The notes under the pieces were generated by a model, which was not told where the DNA came from, did no database searches, and saw only the letters and a program-made list of their open reading frames with translations. Positions 1 to 6,109 of a stretch of DNA of 8,412 nt are shown here, piece after piece. The position numbers and the translations under genes are program-made. Numbering within the stretch: the stretch's first letter is position 1; every line of letters starts with the position of its first letter. The stretch is from RGIG4140 sp045632845 (GTDB lineage: Bacteria > Pseudomonadota > Alphaproteobacteria > CAAHEQ01 > UBA3637), in NCBI GenBank assembly GCA_045632845.1, contig JAZQXL010000009.1, positions 1-8,412 of the forward strand. Reading direction: 5' to 3'.

Positions 1-495
1 AAAACCATTTTGCACCATTTGGCAGAGAAAGGTCAAACGGATTTGATTTTACAAGCATTACTAGCACAAAGAGATCCAGCGGATATGCGGGGGCTAACCT
101 TAACAGACAAAAATGGGAATACACCATTAGATTTACTGCCAGATGGGGATGCAAAAAATAGGTTTGTTTTACAACTTTTGTTAAAAGAGGCAGAAAAGCA
201 AGAAGTAAATGCGACACTCGTTACAACATTGCTAGAACAGTTGGATAAAGAACTACTTGAAACATTAAAGCAAAGTGAAATTATTCAGTGTAATGAGGAG
301 GTTCTTAAGTTAATTGATGATAAGCTCACATCAACAGCACCAGAGGTAACAGATGAAAGAACAGTGGCTCATGAAACACCCGTTACAACGAACACCTCAG
401 CTAGGTTAGCCGAAAATTCTGAACAGAACATCACAACCATTCAAGGAAATGATGGTGTGGCATTGAGTTATACATCTTCAAGAGGGAGATCTTAA
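1..495 (+). CDS. 3' end of an ankyrin-repeat protein (5' end outside window)
   Basis: The frame is open from base 1 and ends at TAA 493-495, giving 164 visible codons; no start is needed inside the window. The first residues (TILHHLAEKGQTDLILQALL) fit an ankyrin repeat helix pair. A second partial repeat starts with the loop-like DKNGNTPLDLL at about residues 35-48. After that come a charged helical stretch (about 50-105) and a Thr/Ser/Glu-rich, probably disordered tail of about 55 residues ending in SRGRS. Ankyrin repeats bind proteins; in host-associated bacteria such proteins are often secreted effectors, but no secretion signal can be judged here because the N-terminus is missing. It lies upstream of, and on the same strand as, two paralogous coiled-coil genes. 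Ankyrin assignment is fairly secure; function is unknown. Confidence 0.75.
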   Translation, partial: KTILHHLAEKGQTDLILQALLAQRDPADMRGLTLTDKNGNTPLDLLPDGDAKNRFVLQLLLKEAEKQEVNATLVTTLLEQLDKELLETLKQSEIIQCNEEVLKLIDDKLTSTAPEVTDERTVAHETPVTTNTSARLAENSEQNITTIQGNDGVALSYTSSRGRS

Positions 496-503
496 AAAAT
501 ATC

Positions 504-533
504 AACACCTGCTTAAAATGCCAAACAGGTGTT
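504..533 (+). terminator. Hairpin after the ankyrin gene, weak terminator candidate
   Basis: An 8-bp perfect stem AACACCTG (504-511) / CAGGTGTT (526-533) with a 14-nt loop starts 9 nt after the stop codon at 495. It is followed by AAAAATTCTTT rather than a clean T-run, so termination may be weak or factor-assisted. The next promoter starts only a few bases downstream. Confidence 0.45.
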
Positions 534-538
534 AAAAA

Positions 539-570
539 TTCTTTACAAGATAGATGATCTGTGGGATAAT
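539..570 (+). promoter_or_regulatory. Sigma70-type promoter of the 695-aa gene
   Basis: TTTACA (542-547) is separated by exactly 17 nt from GATAAT (565-570); both hexamers match consensus at five of six positions. The -35 sits in the block TTCTTTACAAGA (539-550), which recurs exactly at 2728-2739 upstream of the downstream paralogue. The expected start of transcription is near 577, giving a leader of about 27 nt. Confidence 0.7.
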
Positions 571-603
571 AAGAAGAGGTAAACAGAAAAGGGAGGGATG
601 CAA

Positions 604-2691
604 ATGTCAACGCCAAAGGCTCATGTTTTTTCAGCTGACATGGACAGAGAAATTGAAGATGGATTTTTATTTGTTTTCTCCTCAATGCAATCAAAAACAG
701 AGCCACAGGTTACAACTGGGTTGAGAGCCCCTTCAAAAGAGGGTTTGGTTGTTGCTGGTGGATTAGGTTTATCTGCCGTTGTGTTGGAGAGGACTGGGCG
801 AAAAGTTTCAACAACAGCGGCAAAAAAAATAAATGATGAAGCACAAAGGCAGGCTATGCAGTATAGCAGGTCTGTTCGTGCAACTCAAGATTTACACGCC
901 ATATTAGCGCCCAAAGAAGAACGACTTGCCGATCTTTTAAATGGTGAAACATTGGATGGTTTGAAAGCTCAACAAGCTCAAATTTCCAAGCAATTAGAAT
1001 TAGCTCAAAGAGAGGTTCAATGGGTGTTAGATGATTTATTGCCTCCTGACGTGCAAGTGGCTTTGAAGGATGCTGAAGCATATGTTGCCAGAACCGCTCA
1101 ACAGCTTGAAAACTTTAAGAACGCTGGTTTTCAAGAAGGGTGTTATGAAATTGGCAAAAATTGCACAGCAGAAGAAATAAACACATATAAAAACAGATTG
1201 AAAAACAGATGTGCTGAAACAGGTTTGGTTTGCAAAGAAGTTAATGGCAAGGTTTTCAGATATAATGACGCAACAAAAAAATGGGATATTCCTGTCAAAA
1301 AAACATTGCTAGATGTTTCTTGTGAATTAAGAAGCGGTAGTTCATCAATCATTGAATTACCAAAAACTAATGCTGCTAGGTTGTTTGTTGCTCAAGAGGT
1401 TTCAGAAGCGGGAAAACCACTAAAAAAAACAAGAAAAGCTGAGTCAAACAGCGCCAAAAAAGTTGTTGAAAAATGTTCACGCCCTGCAACGGGGAAAAAT
1501 GCTTCTCGTACACTGTTTGAGGCTCAAAAAAACTTTACAGAGGCAACCAAAAATTTGGAAAATCTTAAAAGATCATTTGATTATAGAAATGTTCCAGAAT
1601 ATGTTGAGGCTCAAAGAGTTTTAAATAATGTCAAAAAAAACAAGCTTTTGTTAGATGCACGTGTAATGGAAGCTGAAAATTTAACACGAGAGATAACCCG
1701 AATTCGCACAAATCCTGCCAATGAAATTTTGTTGGAAACGGAGGTTAAAACGGGGCGTTCCTATACTGTTGCAAAAAGCAAAGCTGAACAAGCTCGCTCT
1801 TTTGTTGAAAGGGGAAAATCTGTTGGTAAAGTGGGAACTGCTTTTCGGGTTGGGGGCGTTGTTTTAATGGGGTTATCCATTGCAACGTTTGTTTCTGATT
1901 GTGTGGATTACCTTAATTTAGAACGATCTTTTTTGGGCTCAGAAAATGGGGGTAATCCAGTCATTGATGGCAGAGTTGCAACTTCTGGTCAACTGTCGGC
2001 TGTTTCCCAAAAACTATTTAATGGGGATGAAAATAAGATTGTAATGTTTATGAGTATGTATGCGCTTAAACATTGGAAAGGGAATATTACACAATCACAA
2101 TGGGCAACATACATTGAAAATATGGGCACAGGTCAAGTGTTTAGTCTTGAATCTGAAGTTAAGCTTCGTCAAGCTTTGCTGAATGCGTATGATCGTATGC
2201 CTGATGCTGAAAAAGTTAGCTTTTTGGAAGATTTGTATCAAGAAAATAAAGATAATCCAAATCAAGATGTTCCTAATATGTTAAAAGAGATGAAAGATCG
2301 TATTCAGGTGTCTAGTCAACCATCTGAGGTAGATGAGATATTATCTCAATTATCTAAAAAGAAAGTGGGGGCAGAATCTGCTTCTCTTGAAGGTAGAGCT
2401 CCAAAGGTTACACCAGCGCAACCTGCACCTCAAGAGGCGGTAAGCACAACCCCAACGGAACAACCAGCACCTCAAGAGGCGGTAAGCACAACTCCAACAG
2501 CGCAACCTTACAAGGATCCAGTTCGAAAAAGAGGTAGGAAAAAAGGGGTTTATCCTGTTAAAAAACAAAAACCTAAAGTGCAACCTTTAACAAACGTTTC
2601 TCGTGTTTTGTCTGGGGTGGCAGATGAAATTTCTGTTGAAAAAACATCTCAAAATACAATCCCAAATTCAAACAGTTTTAATAGGGTATGA
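604..2691 (+). CDS. Large two-hydrophobic-segment coiled-coil protein (paralogue A), unknown function
   Basis: I do not recognise this 695-aa protein. Start: an ATG at 598 lies only one base from GGGAGGG (591-597), so the ATG at 604 is better placed; it also aligns the N-terminus with the paralogue at 2800. Order of parts: conserved N-terminus (1-35, with SSMQ); Gly-rich hydrophobic segment (about 47-61); helical/coiled-coil region (65-175); an insert with Cys 180, 187, 203, 210, 240 and 291 that the paralogue lacks; more coiled coil (300-410); second hydrophobic segment (416-432); conserved C-terminal domain (434-568) containing FSLESEV at 513-519; two 14-residue repeats QPAPQEAVSTTPT(E/A) at 606-633; basic KRGRKKG (642-648); and NVSRVLSG at 664-671. 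The layout suggests a membrane-associated or membrane-inserting protein with both ends on one side. The Cys-rich insert hints at exposure to an oxidising compartment or at metal binding. There is no classical signal peptide. No terminator hairpin follows, so readthrough into the paralogue is possible. Confidence 0.85.
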   Translation: MSTPKAHVFSADMDREIEDGFLFVFSSMQSKTEPQVTTGLRAPSKEGLVVAGGLGLSAVVLERTGRKVSTTAAKKINDEAQRQAMQYSRSVRATQDLHAILAPKEERLADLLNGETLDGLKAQQAQISKQLELAQREVQWVLDDLLPPDVQVALKDAEAYVARTAQQLENFKNAGFQEGCYEIGKNCTAEEINTYKNRLKNRCAETGLVCKEVNGKVFRYNDATKKWDIPVKKTLLDVSCELRSGSSSIIELPKTNAARLFVAQEVSEAGKPLKKTRKAESNSAKKVVEKCSRPATGKNASRTLFEAQKNFTEATKNLENLKRSFDYRNVPEYVEAQRVLNNVKKNKLLLDARVMEAENLTREITRIRTNPANEILLETEVKTGRSYTVAKSKAEQARSFVERGKSVGKVGTAFRVGGVVLMGLSIATFVSDCVDYLNLERSFLGSENGGNPVIDGRVATSGQLSAVSQKLFNGDENKIVMFMSMYALKHWKGNITQSQWATYIENMGTGQVFSLESEVKLRQALLNAYDRMPDAEKVSFLEDLYQENKDNPNQDVPNMLKEMKDRIQVSSQPSEVDEILSQLSKKKVGAESASLEGRAPKVTPAQPAPQEAVSTTPTEQPAPQEAVSTTPTAQPYKDPVRKRGRKKGVYPVKKQKPKVQPLTNVSRVLSGVADEISVEKTSQNTIPNSNSFNRV
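2419..2508 (+). repeat. 42-bp in-frame tandem duplication in paralogue A
   Basis: Two 42-bp units (2419-2460 and 2461-2502) and the first six bases of a third (2503-2508) encode QPAPQEAVSTTPT(E/A) twice plus QP. The units differ at only a few bases and share a long identical core, so the duplication looks recent. It lengthens a Pro/Thr-rich linker between the conserved C-terminal domain and the basic tail. Confidence 0.9.
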
Positions 2692-2727
2692 TTTTAAAAT
2701 AAAAAAAAATTAAAAAATAAAAAAAAG
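2692..2727 (+). promoter_or_regulatory. A-rich tract upstream of the paralogue B promoter
   Basis: The 36 bases after the stop of paralogue A are almost entirely A and T, with long A-runs directly upstream of the -35 element. This would fit an UP-element-like stretch. I see no GC-containing hairpin here, so it is not a convincing terminator for the gene before it. Confidence 0.4.
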
Positions 2728-2759
2728 TTCTTTACAAGAATAAAATAGTGTGACATAGT
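2728..2759 (+). promoter_or_regulatory. Promoter of paralogue B
   Basis: TTTACA (2731-2736), a 17-nt spacer, then CATAGT (2754-2759). The -35 matches consensus at five of six positions and the -10 at four of six. The surrounding TTCTTTACAAGA (2728-2739) is identical to the block upstream of paralogue A, so the promoter was probably duplicated together with the gene. The -10 and the spacer have diverged. Confidence 0.6.
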
Positions 2760-2799
2760 CAAAATATGTTGTTAATTTAAATCAAAAAAGGAGGCTAAA

Positions 2800-4170
2800 A
2801 TGGCAACAGAAAAAACAAAATTTGATCCAAAATTAATTGAAGAGCTAGATGAAGCTTATTTGCACATTTCAAGTTCAATGCAAAATTCAACAGAAGCAAC
2901 AATGTTTGATGCGCGACTTCTTGCAGAAACTGGAGGTGTCGTTGCTGGGGGCTTGGCTATTTGGGGTGGCAAAATTGTTGGTCGTCGTACAGCTCTTAAA
3001 GAATCTCCTCAACTTAAAAAAGCAGCTGCAGATAAAACCGCTGCAGAAAAGGCATATAGAGATGCCCAAGCTAAAAGAGCTGCTTATGATAGTCACGTGA
3101 CTGAGAGAATGAAAGCTGCGAATAGAGATATAGCTGCAGCGAAGAGAAGTGGCGATAGTGCTGCGTTAAAAAGAGCTCAGGCTGAGTTGAAAAAAGCAGA
3201 AGCAGAATTGAAAAAAATAGAAAGACGGGCAGACTATCAAAAAGCCGTTCAAGCTGAAAATGCTGCAAAAAAAGCACAAACATCTGCTAGAGGTAATTAT
3301 AAAAAGGTTTTGAAAAAGTACCCACCACAGCCAGGGTCAAAGCTCCTTCCAAGAGCTATGAAAGGTTTGGGTTGGCTCGCAGTTGGTTCTTCTGCAATTT
3401 CATTTGCTGACCATATGATTGATTATTTAACTGATGATAGATCATTCTATCATACAGATGAAAATGGTAACAGAGAATTGGTTGATCCAAAAGTTTTAAC
3501 AGCTGGGTCACAATCTGCTGGCGCTCAAGTTTTGTTCAGTGGTAAATATGATGCAATGGCTAGAATTATGGCTGTTTATGCTGCTAAACATGGTCTTGGC
3601 AATCAAGTAACACCAGAGAAATGGATGGAATATGTTGCCCATATGGGTGAAGGAACAAAGTTTTCTCTTGAATCTGAAGTTCAACTCCGTCAAACACTTT
3701 TGAAAGCATATCAACAACTTTCAAAAGAAGAGAAGCTTATGGTTCTTGATGAGGTTATTAAAGAGCAATCTGATCCAGAGTTGATTGCTTCTTTGAATAA
3801 GTTGAAAGATGAAGTTGAAAGAGAAGAAAGTGCAAAAGAAAATGCTCCTCAACAGAAACAATCTGGACAAGAAAAAGATGGTGGAACTGCAGATAAAAAG
3901 CCTGTTGTAAAGCCAACACCTGCACCAGAGAAAACAGAAGAAGAACCTGATAAAAAACCAGGGGAAACTCCAAAACGAAAAAGAGGTGCTGTGAAAGGGT
4001 CACGTCCAAGGGGTACTGTCAAAGGTTCACGTCCAAAATCAAAACCAGTTGATCCAAATGCACAAGGTAATGTTTCAAACACATTGCGTGGGGCTGGGTA
4101 TGACATTTCAGGTCAAACATCTGAAATGGGTCAAACACGCACTTTAGGTGGTAGAGGGGGTATGGCCTAA
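2800..4170 (+). CDS. Two-hydrophobic-segment coiled-coil protein (paralogue B), unknown function
   Basis: This 456-aa protein is a paralogue of the gene just upstream. The start ATG has AAGGAGG at 2788-2794, five bases away. Parts: N-terminus related to paralogue A (MATEKTKF..., SSMQNSTE at 24-32); Gly-rich hydrophobic segment (about 45-60); Ala/Lys/Glu-rich coiled coil (70-172) without the Cys-containing insert; second hydrophobic segment (187-205); conserved domain (207-340) with FSLESEVQLRQ at 288-298; a Lys/Glu/Pro-rich linker (341-395); two nine-residue repeats built on VKGSRP (397-414); NVSNTLRG (424-431); and a Gly/Arg-rich end. Similarity to paralogue A is concentrated in the N-terminus, the second hydrophobic segment and the conserved domain. 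The protein has no Cys. A membrane-anchored or secreted structural or effector role is possible; nothing in the sequence settles it. Confidence 0.85.
   Translation: MATEKTKFDPKLIEELDEAYLHISSSMQNSTEATMFDARLLAETGGVVAGGLAIWGGKIVGRRTALKESPQLKKAAADKTAAEKAYRDAQAKRAAYDSHVTERMKAANRDIAAAKRSGDSAALKRAQAELKKAEAELKKIERRADYQKAVQAENAAKKAQTSARGNYKKVLKKYPPQPGSKLLPRAMKGLGWLAVGSSAISFADHMIDYLTDDRSFYHTDENGNRELVDPKVLTAGSQSAGAQVLFSGKYDAMARIMAVYAAKHGLGNQVTPEKWMEYVAHMGEGTKFSLESEVQLRQTLLKAYQQLSKEEKLMVLDEVIKEQSDPELIASLNKLKDEVEREESAKENAPQQKQSGQEKDGGTADKKPVVKPTPAPEKTEEEPDKKPGETPKRKRGAVKGSRPRGTVKGSRPKSKPVDPNAQGNVSNTLRGAGYDISGQTSEMGQTRTLGGRGGMA
3988..4041 (+). repeat. 27-bp in-frame tandem repeat in paralogue B
   Basis: Units 3988-4014 and 4015-4041 encode AVKGSRPRG and TVKGSRPKS. 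Third-position differences (for example GTG/GTC and GGG/GGT) show it is older than the 42-bp duplication in paralogue A. It occupies the equivalent place, the basic linker before the final NVS motif. Confidence 0.8.
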
Positions 4171-4186
4171 ACCATTCTGATCTTAA

Positions 4187-4230
4187 AAAACAAAAACAGC
4201 CACTTGAATTTCAGGTGGTTGTTTTTGTTT
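4187..4230 (+). terminator. Strong rho-independent terminator after paralogue B
   Basis: A long stem pairs ACAGCCACTTG with CAGGTGGTTGT (two G-T pairs) around a short AATTT loop. It is extended by matching A-rich and T-rich flanks, AAACAAAAA on the left and TTTTTGTTT on the right. It begins 16 nt after the stop codon. The symmetric flanks would let it work in both directions, but no - strand gene runs into it nearby. Confidence 0.85.
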
Positions 4231-4505
4231 GTGTTGGTCTTTTTATAGAAGGGTGGATGCATTTGATAAAGCTTGATAGTGCTTTTTGTCTGATAATTCG
4301 TGCTTTTAAAACGTAAAATAAGATTTTATTTAGAGCATCGAATAAGTAGAAAAAATAAAAATGTCCTCTTATTTTTGGTGTGACGCTATTTGGCATGAGG
4401 GCATGGGTGCGCAATGTTGGCTCAATTTAGACTTTATGCGATTCAACCATCTGAGTTGATTTGGTATAATTGAATTTTGTTTTTAACTTCAGTTAATTAA
4501 ATGTT
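4231..4505. other. Intergenic stretch without a convincing gene
   Basis: About 275 nt lie between the + strand terminator and the 3' end of a - strand gene. The open frames here are short, lack good ribosome binding sites and look random. An AT-only-stem hairpin (AAAAATAA with TTATTTTT, about 4350-4376) and a small TTAACT/AGTTAA hairpin at 4483-4496 are visible, but neither has the GC stem plus T-run of a terminator for the - strand gene ending at 4506. It could be decayed sequence; I cannot identify an ancestor. Confidence 0.5.
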
Positions 4506-5237
4506 TTATCTCGAGCGATTATTTAACTGCATTTGCATTTGTAATAGGTTGCCTTGAAGGCGTTTTAAACGCTCTTCTTCCATTTCTTTTTCAATTTCTG
4601 TGAGTTCGCGGCGCAGGTCTTTAACAAGGTTGTCGCCTTTGCTCATTTCATCAAAGCTTTTCAAAAAGCTCTCTGCCTTTTCAGGGGAGGAAAGAACCTC
4701 CATCAACAAAGATTGCTCCGATTTATCTAGCACAGCGAACAAGTTTTTGAGCAAATTTTTATTCTCATCATTCAAAAGAATTGGAAAATCTTCCCCCAAC
4801 TTGTCAACAATCTCATTGAAAGGGTGGGCTTCTTTTCGTTCTGAATTGTCCATTTCAGCCTGAACCATTTTGATTTGTCCAACGAGTGTGGAAACAATCA
4901 ATTTATCTTTAAGAGGCGTATTTTGTTGAACGCCAATTTCATTTCCCATTTGGTGAACCACATTCACAAATTGGGTTTGAATTTTAGGATCAAGGCGGTG
5001 AAATCCCCATTTAGTCATTTGTTTATTGATGGAGTTGCTTTGATAAGAGCTAATCAGCTGATAGCCGCTTTCTTTGGTGCCAAGGTGTTTGCCAAGGCAG
5101 GCTTCCGTTTTGATGATCTTGTTTTTTTCACTGGCTAAAAAACATTTGAATAAGTTGCAATAAAAAGGTAACTTTCCTTGTTCAGAAAATTTTTTTAAAT
5201 AAAGACAGGTTTTTGGGCAATAATCTTCTTGTTTCAT
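4506..5237 (-). CDS. Unknown protein with Cys-rich N-terminus and C-terminal coiled coil
   Basis: I do not recognise this 243-aa protein. The first ATG (5237-5235) is chosen: an in-frame TTG at 5261 would add eight residues but falls in the T-run of the upstream terminator. Residues 1-50 carry Cys 7, 11, 27, 32 and 47 in the pattern CPKTC...FYC....C...EACLG, which could bind zinc or a cluster. The middle (70-195) is predicted helical with no membrane segment. Residues 196-238 are strongly charged (EIEKEMEEERLKRL), likely a coiled coil. A cytoplasmic location is likely. There is no Shine-Dalgarno sequence before the ATG, unlike most complete genes in this window. A promoter whose start point would coincide with the ATG is described separately. 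The gene follows the PH-domain gene on the same strand, 80 nt away, with a terminator between them. Confidence 0.75.
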   Translation of the reverse strand: MKQEDYCPKTCLYLKKFSEQGKLPFYCNLFKCFLASEKNKIIKTEACLGKHLGTKESGYQLISSYQSNSINKQMTKWGFHRLDPKIQTQFVNVVHQMGNEIGVQQNTPLKDKLIVSTLVGQIKMVQAEMDNSERKEAHPFNEIVDKLGEDFPILLNDENKNLLKNLFAVLDKSEQSLLMEVLSSPEKAESFLKSFDEMSKGDNLVKDLRRELTEIEKEMEEERLKRLQGNLLQMQMQLNNRSR

Positions 5238-5243
5238 AAGATA

Positions 5244-5272
5244 ACAGTAGCATAAAAACAAAAAACCGTCAA
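5244..5272 (-). promoter_or_regulatory. Possible promoter for a leaderless mRNA of the 243-aa gene
   Basis: On the - strand TTGACG (5272-5267) is followed after 17 nt by TACTGT (5249-5244). Six bases then separate the -10 from the A of the start codon at 5237, so transcription would start at or next to the ATG. The -35 is five of six to consensus and the -10 is only three of six. The -35 overlaps the left arm of the terminator hairpin of the preceding gene. Confidence 0.35.
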
Positions 5273-5297
5273 AAGAAAATATCTTTCAACGGTTTTT
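5261..5297 (-). terminator. Terminator of the PH-domain gene
   Basis: AAAAACCGT (5261-5269) pairs with ACGGTTTTT (5289-5297). After two mismatches an inner AAAG/CTTT stem follows, with a 7-nt loop. Read on the - strand, the hairpin lies 20 nt after the stop of the PH-domain gene and is followed by a T-run. The arms are symmetric, so it could also act on + strand transcripts. Confidence 0.75.
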
Positions 5298-5317
5298 ATT
5301 TTGTTTGAAAAACTATT

Positions 5318-5788
5318 TTAGTCTTTAATCACATCTTCCAATGCGGCTTTCATCTGTCTTGGTTTTTCAATGTTAGGAAAGAGGACTCTGCCAGTTCCTG
5401 TGCCTGAAAAACACAAGTTGCCATAATCAAAAATGCGCCCAAAGATGGATTGTTTAATTTCAACGGACTCAATGCGAGAGATTTTAAGTTCTTCAGTATT
5501 TACGCTGATAATCCCAGAGCGAATGACAACTCTTTTGGTTGTTACGGCCATTTCCATCAACCAAATGCGCAAGCTAAAAATAACTGCAGAAAAAGCAAAA
5601 ACTGCAATTGGAAAGGCATAAGCAATTTTAAAAATTGGATAAATATCTTCATCTAGACGTAAGAAAAGAACCGTGCAAACCAATGCTAAAATCACGCAAA
5701 CAACCACCAACAGATAGTTGATCCAATGCAACTTTGGTGTGACCATAATTTGTTCATCTTTTGAAAGTGTGCTTATAATGTATCCCAT
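5318..5788 (-). CDS. Membrane protein with bacterial PH domain (bPH2/DUF304, YdbS-like)
   Basis: A 156-aa protein with two transmembrane helices (about 22-43 and 53-74) followed by one bacterial pleckstrin-homology domain (about 75-150). The family hallmarks visible are AVTTKRVVIRSG (81-92), where the strand after TM2 begins, then IESVEIKQSIFGRIFDYGNL (106-125) and GTGTG (129-133). This is the usual length and order for single-domain DUF304 proteins of the inner membrane. Their biochemical role is poorly known, and I claim none beyond membrane association with a cytoplasmic PH-like fold. The start is well supported by AAGGAGG at 5800-5794, five bases from the ATG. It has its own promoter and terminator, so it is probably monocistronic. 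Confidence 0.9.
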   Translation of the reverse strand: MGYIISTLSKDEQIMVTPKLHWINYLLVVVCVILALVCTVLFLRLDEDIYPIFKIAYAFPIAVFAFSAVIFSLRIWLMEMAVTTKRVVIRSGIISVNTEELKISRIESVEIKQSIFGRIFDYGNLCFSGTGTGRVLFPNIEKPRQMKAALEDVIKD

Positions 5789-5816
5789 AAAAACCTCCTT
5801 TAATATATATACATAT

Positions 5817-5845
5817 ATTTTACCCCCATTTTAATCATCTGTCAA
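5817..5845 (-). promoter_or_regulatory. Near-consensus sigma70 promoter of the PH-domain gene
   Basis: On the - strand, a perfect TTGACA (5845-5840), a 17-nt spacer and TAAAAT (5822-5817). It sits just upstream of the AAGGAGG site, giving a short leader of roughly 20 nt. This is the best promoter match in the window. Confidence 0.8.
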
Positions 5846-5863
5846 TCAAAATGGAAAAAAAGG

Positions 5864-5888
5864 AAAGGGTGTTCAAAAAACACCCTTT
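5864..5888 (-). terminator. Terminator of the small frameshifted gene
   Basis: A 10-bp perfect stem AAAGGGTGTT (5864-5873) / AACACCCTTT (5879-5888) with a 5-nt loop. On the - strand it is followed by CC and a run of seven T. It starts 16 nt after the stop at 5905, which supports the - strand reading of the remnant gene. Confidence 0.85.
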
Positions 5889-5904
5889 AAAAATAATCAC
5901 CTTT

Positions 5905-6109
5905 TTATTCTTTTATATAGTCTTTAAACAAATCTTTTCGTTTGCTACATTGCATTGAAAGTTTTCTCTGCTCTAGTTTTTCTTTTTGAATAGCATTTAA
6001 AAAGAGACGACCACCCAACCCGTACAAGCTAATCCACAAGAGTGTGTTGATGTGTTGTGGAGCTTCTTTTTTTCCAAGTCGCTTTCGTTTTCGCTGGTGA
6101 TTGCGCCAT
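5905..6109 (-). pseudogene. Small basic protein gene, frameshifted in an A7 run
   Basis: On the - strand an ATG at 6109 opens MAQSPAKTKATWKK and then runs out of frame to a stop within 26 codons. If one A is removed from the A7 run (6073-6067), the frame continues through EAPQHINTLLWISLYGLGGRL and on to a stop at 5905, giving a 67-aa protein. The correctly placed terminator just downstream and the sensible composition of both halves argue that this was, or still is, a gene. The protein is basic with one short hydrophobic segment (about 22-41) and a charged helical tail. No Shine-Dalgarno is visible before the ATG, and the sequence directly upstream belongs to a + strand gene remnant. Possibilities are a real frameshift, a sequencing or assembly error, or slippage on the A-run. 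I do not recognise the family. Confidence 0.55.

Noticed and set aside
598..603. ATG at 598 as start of paralogue A
   Set aside because: It is one base from the purine-rich site; the ATG at 604 has normal spacing and matches the N-terminus of the paralogue.
4211..4414. Open - strand frame in the 4231-4505 intergenic stretch
   Set aside because: It needs a TTG start, has no ribosome binding site, runs through the terminator of paralogue B and has a random-looking composition.
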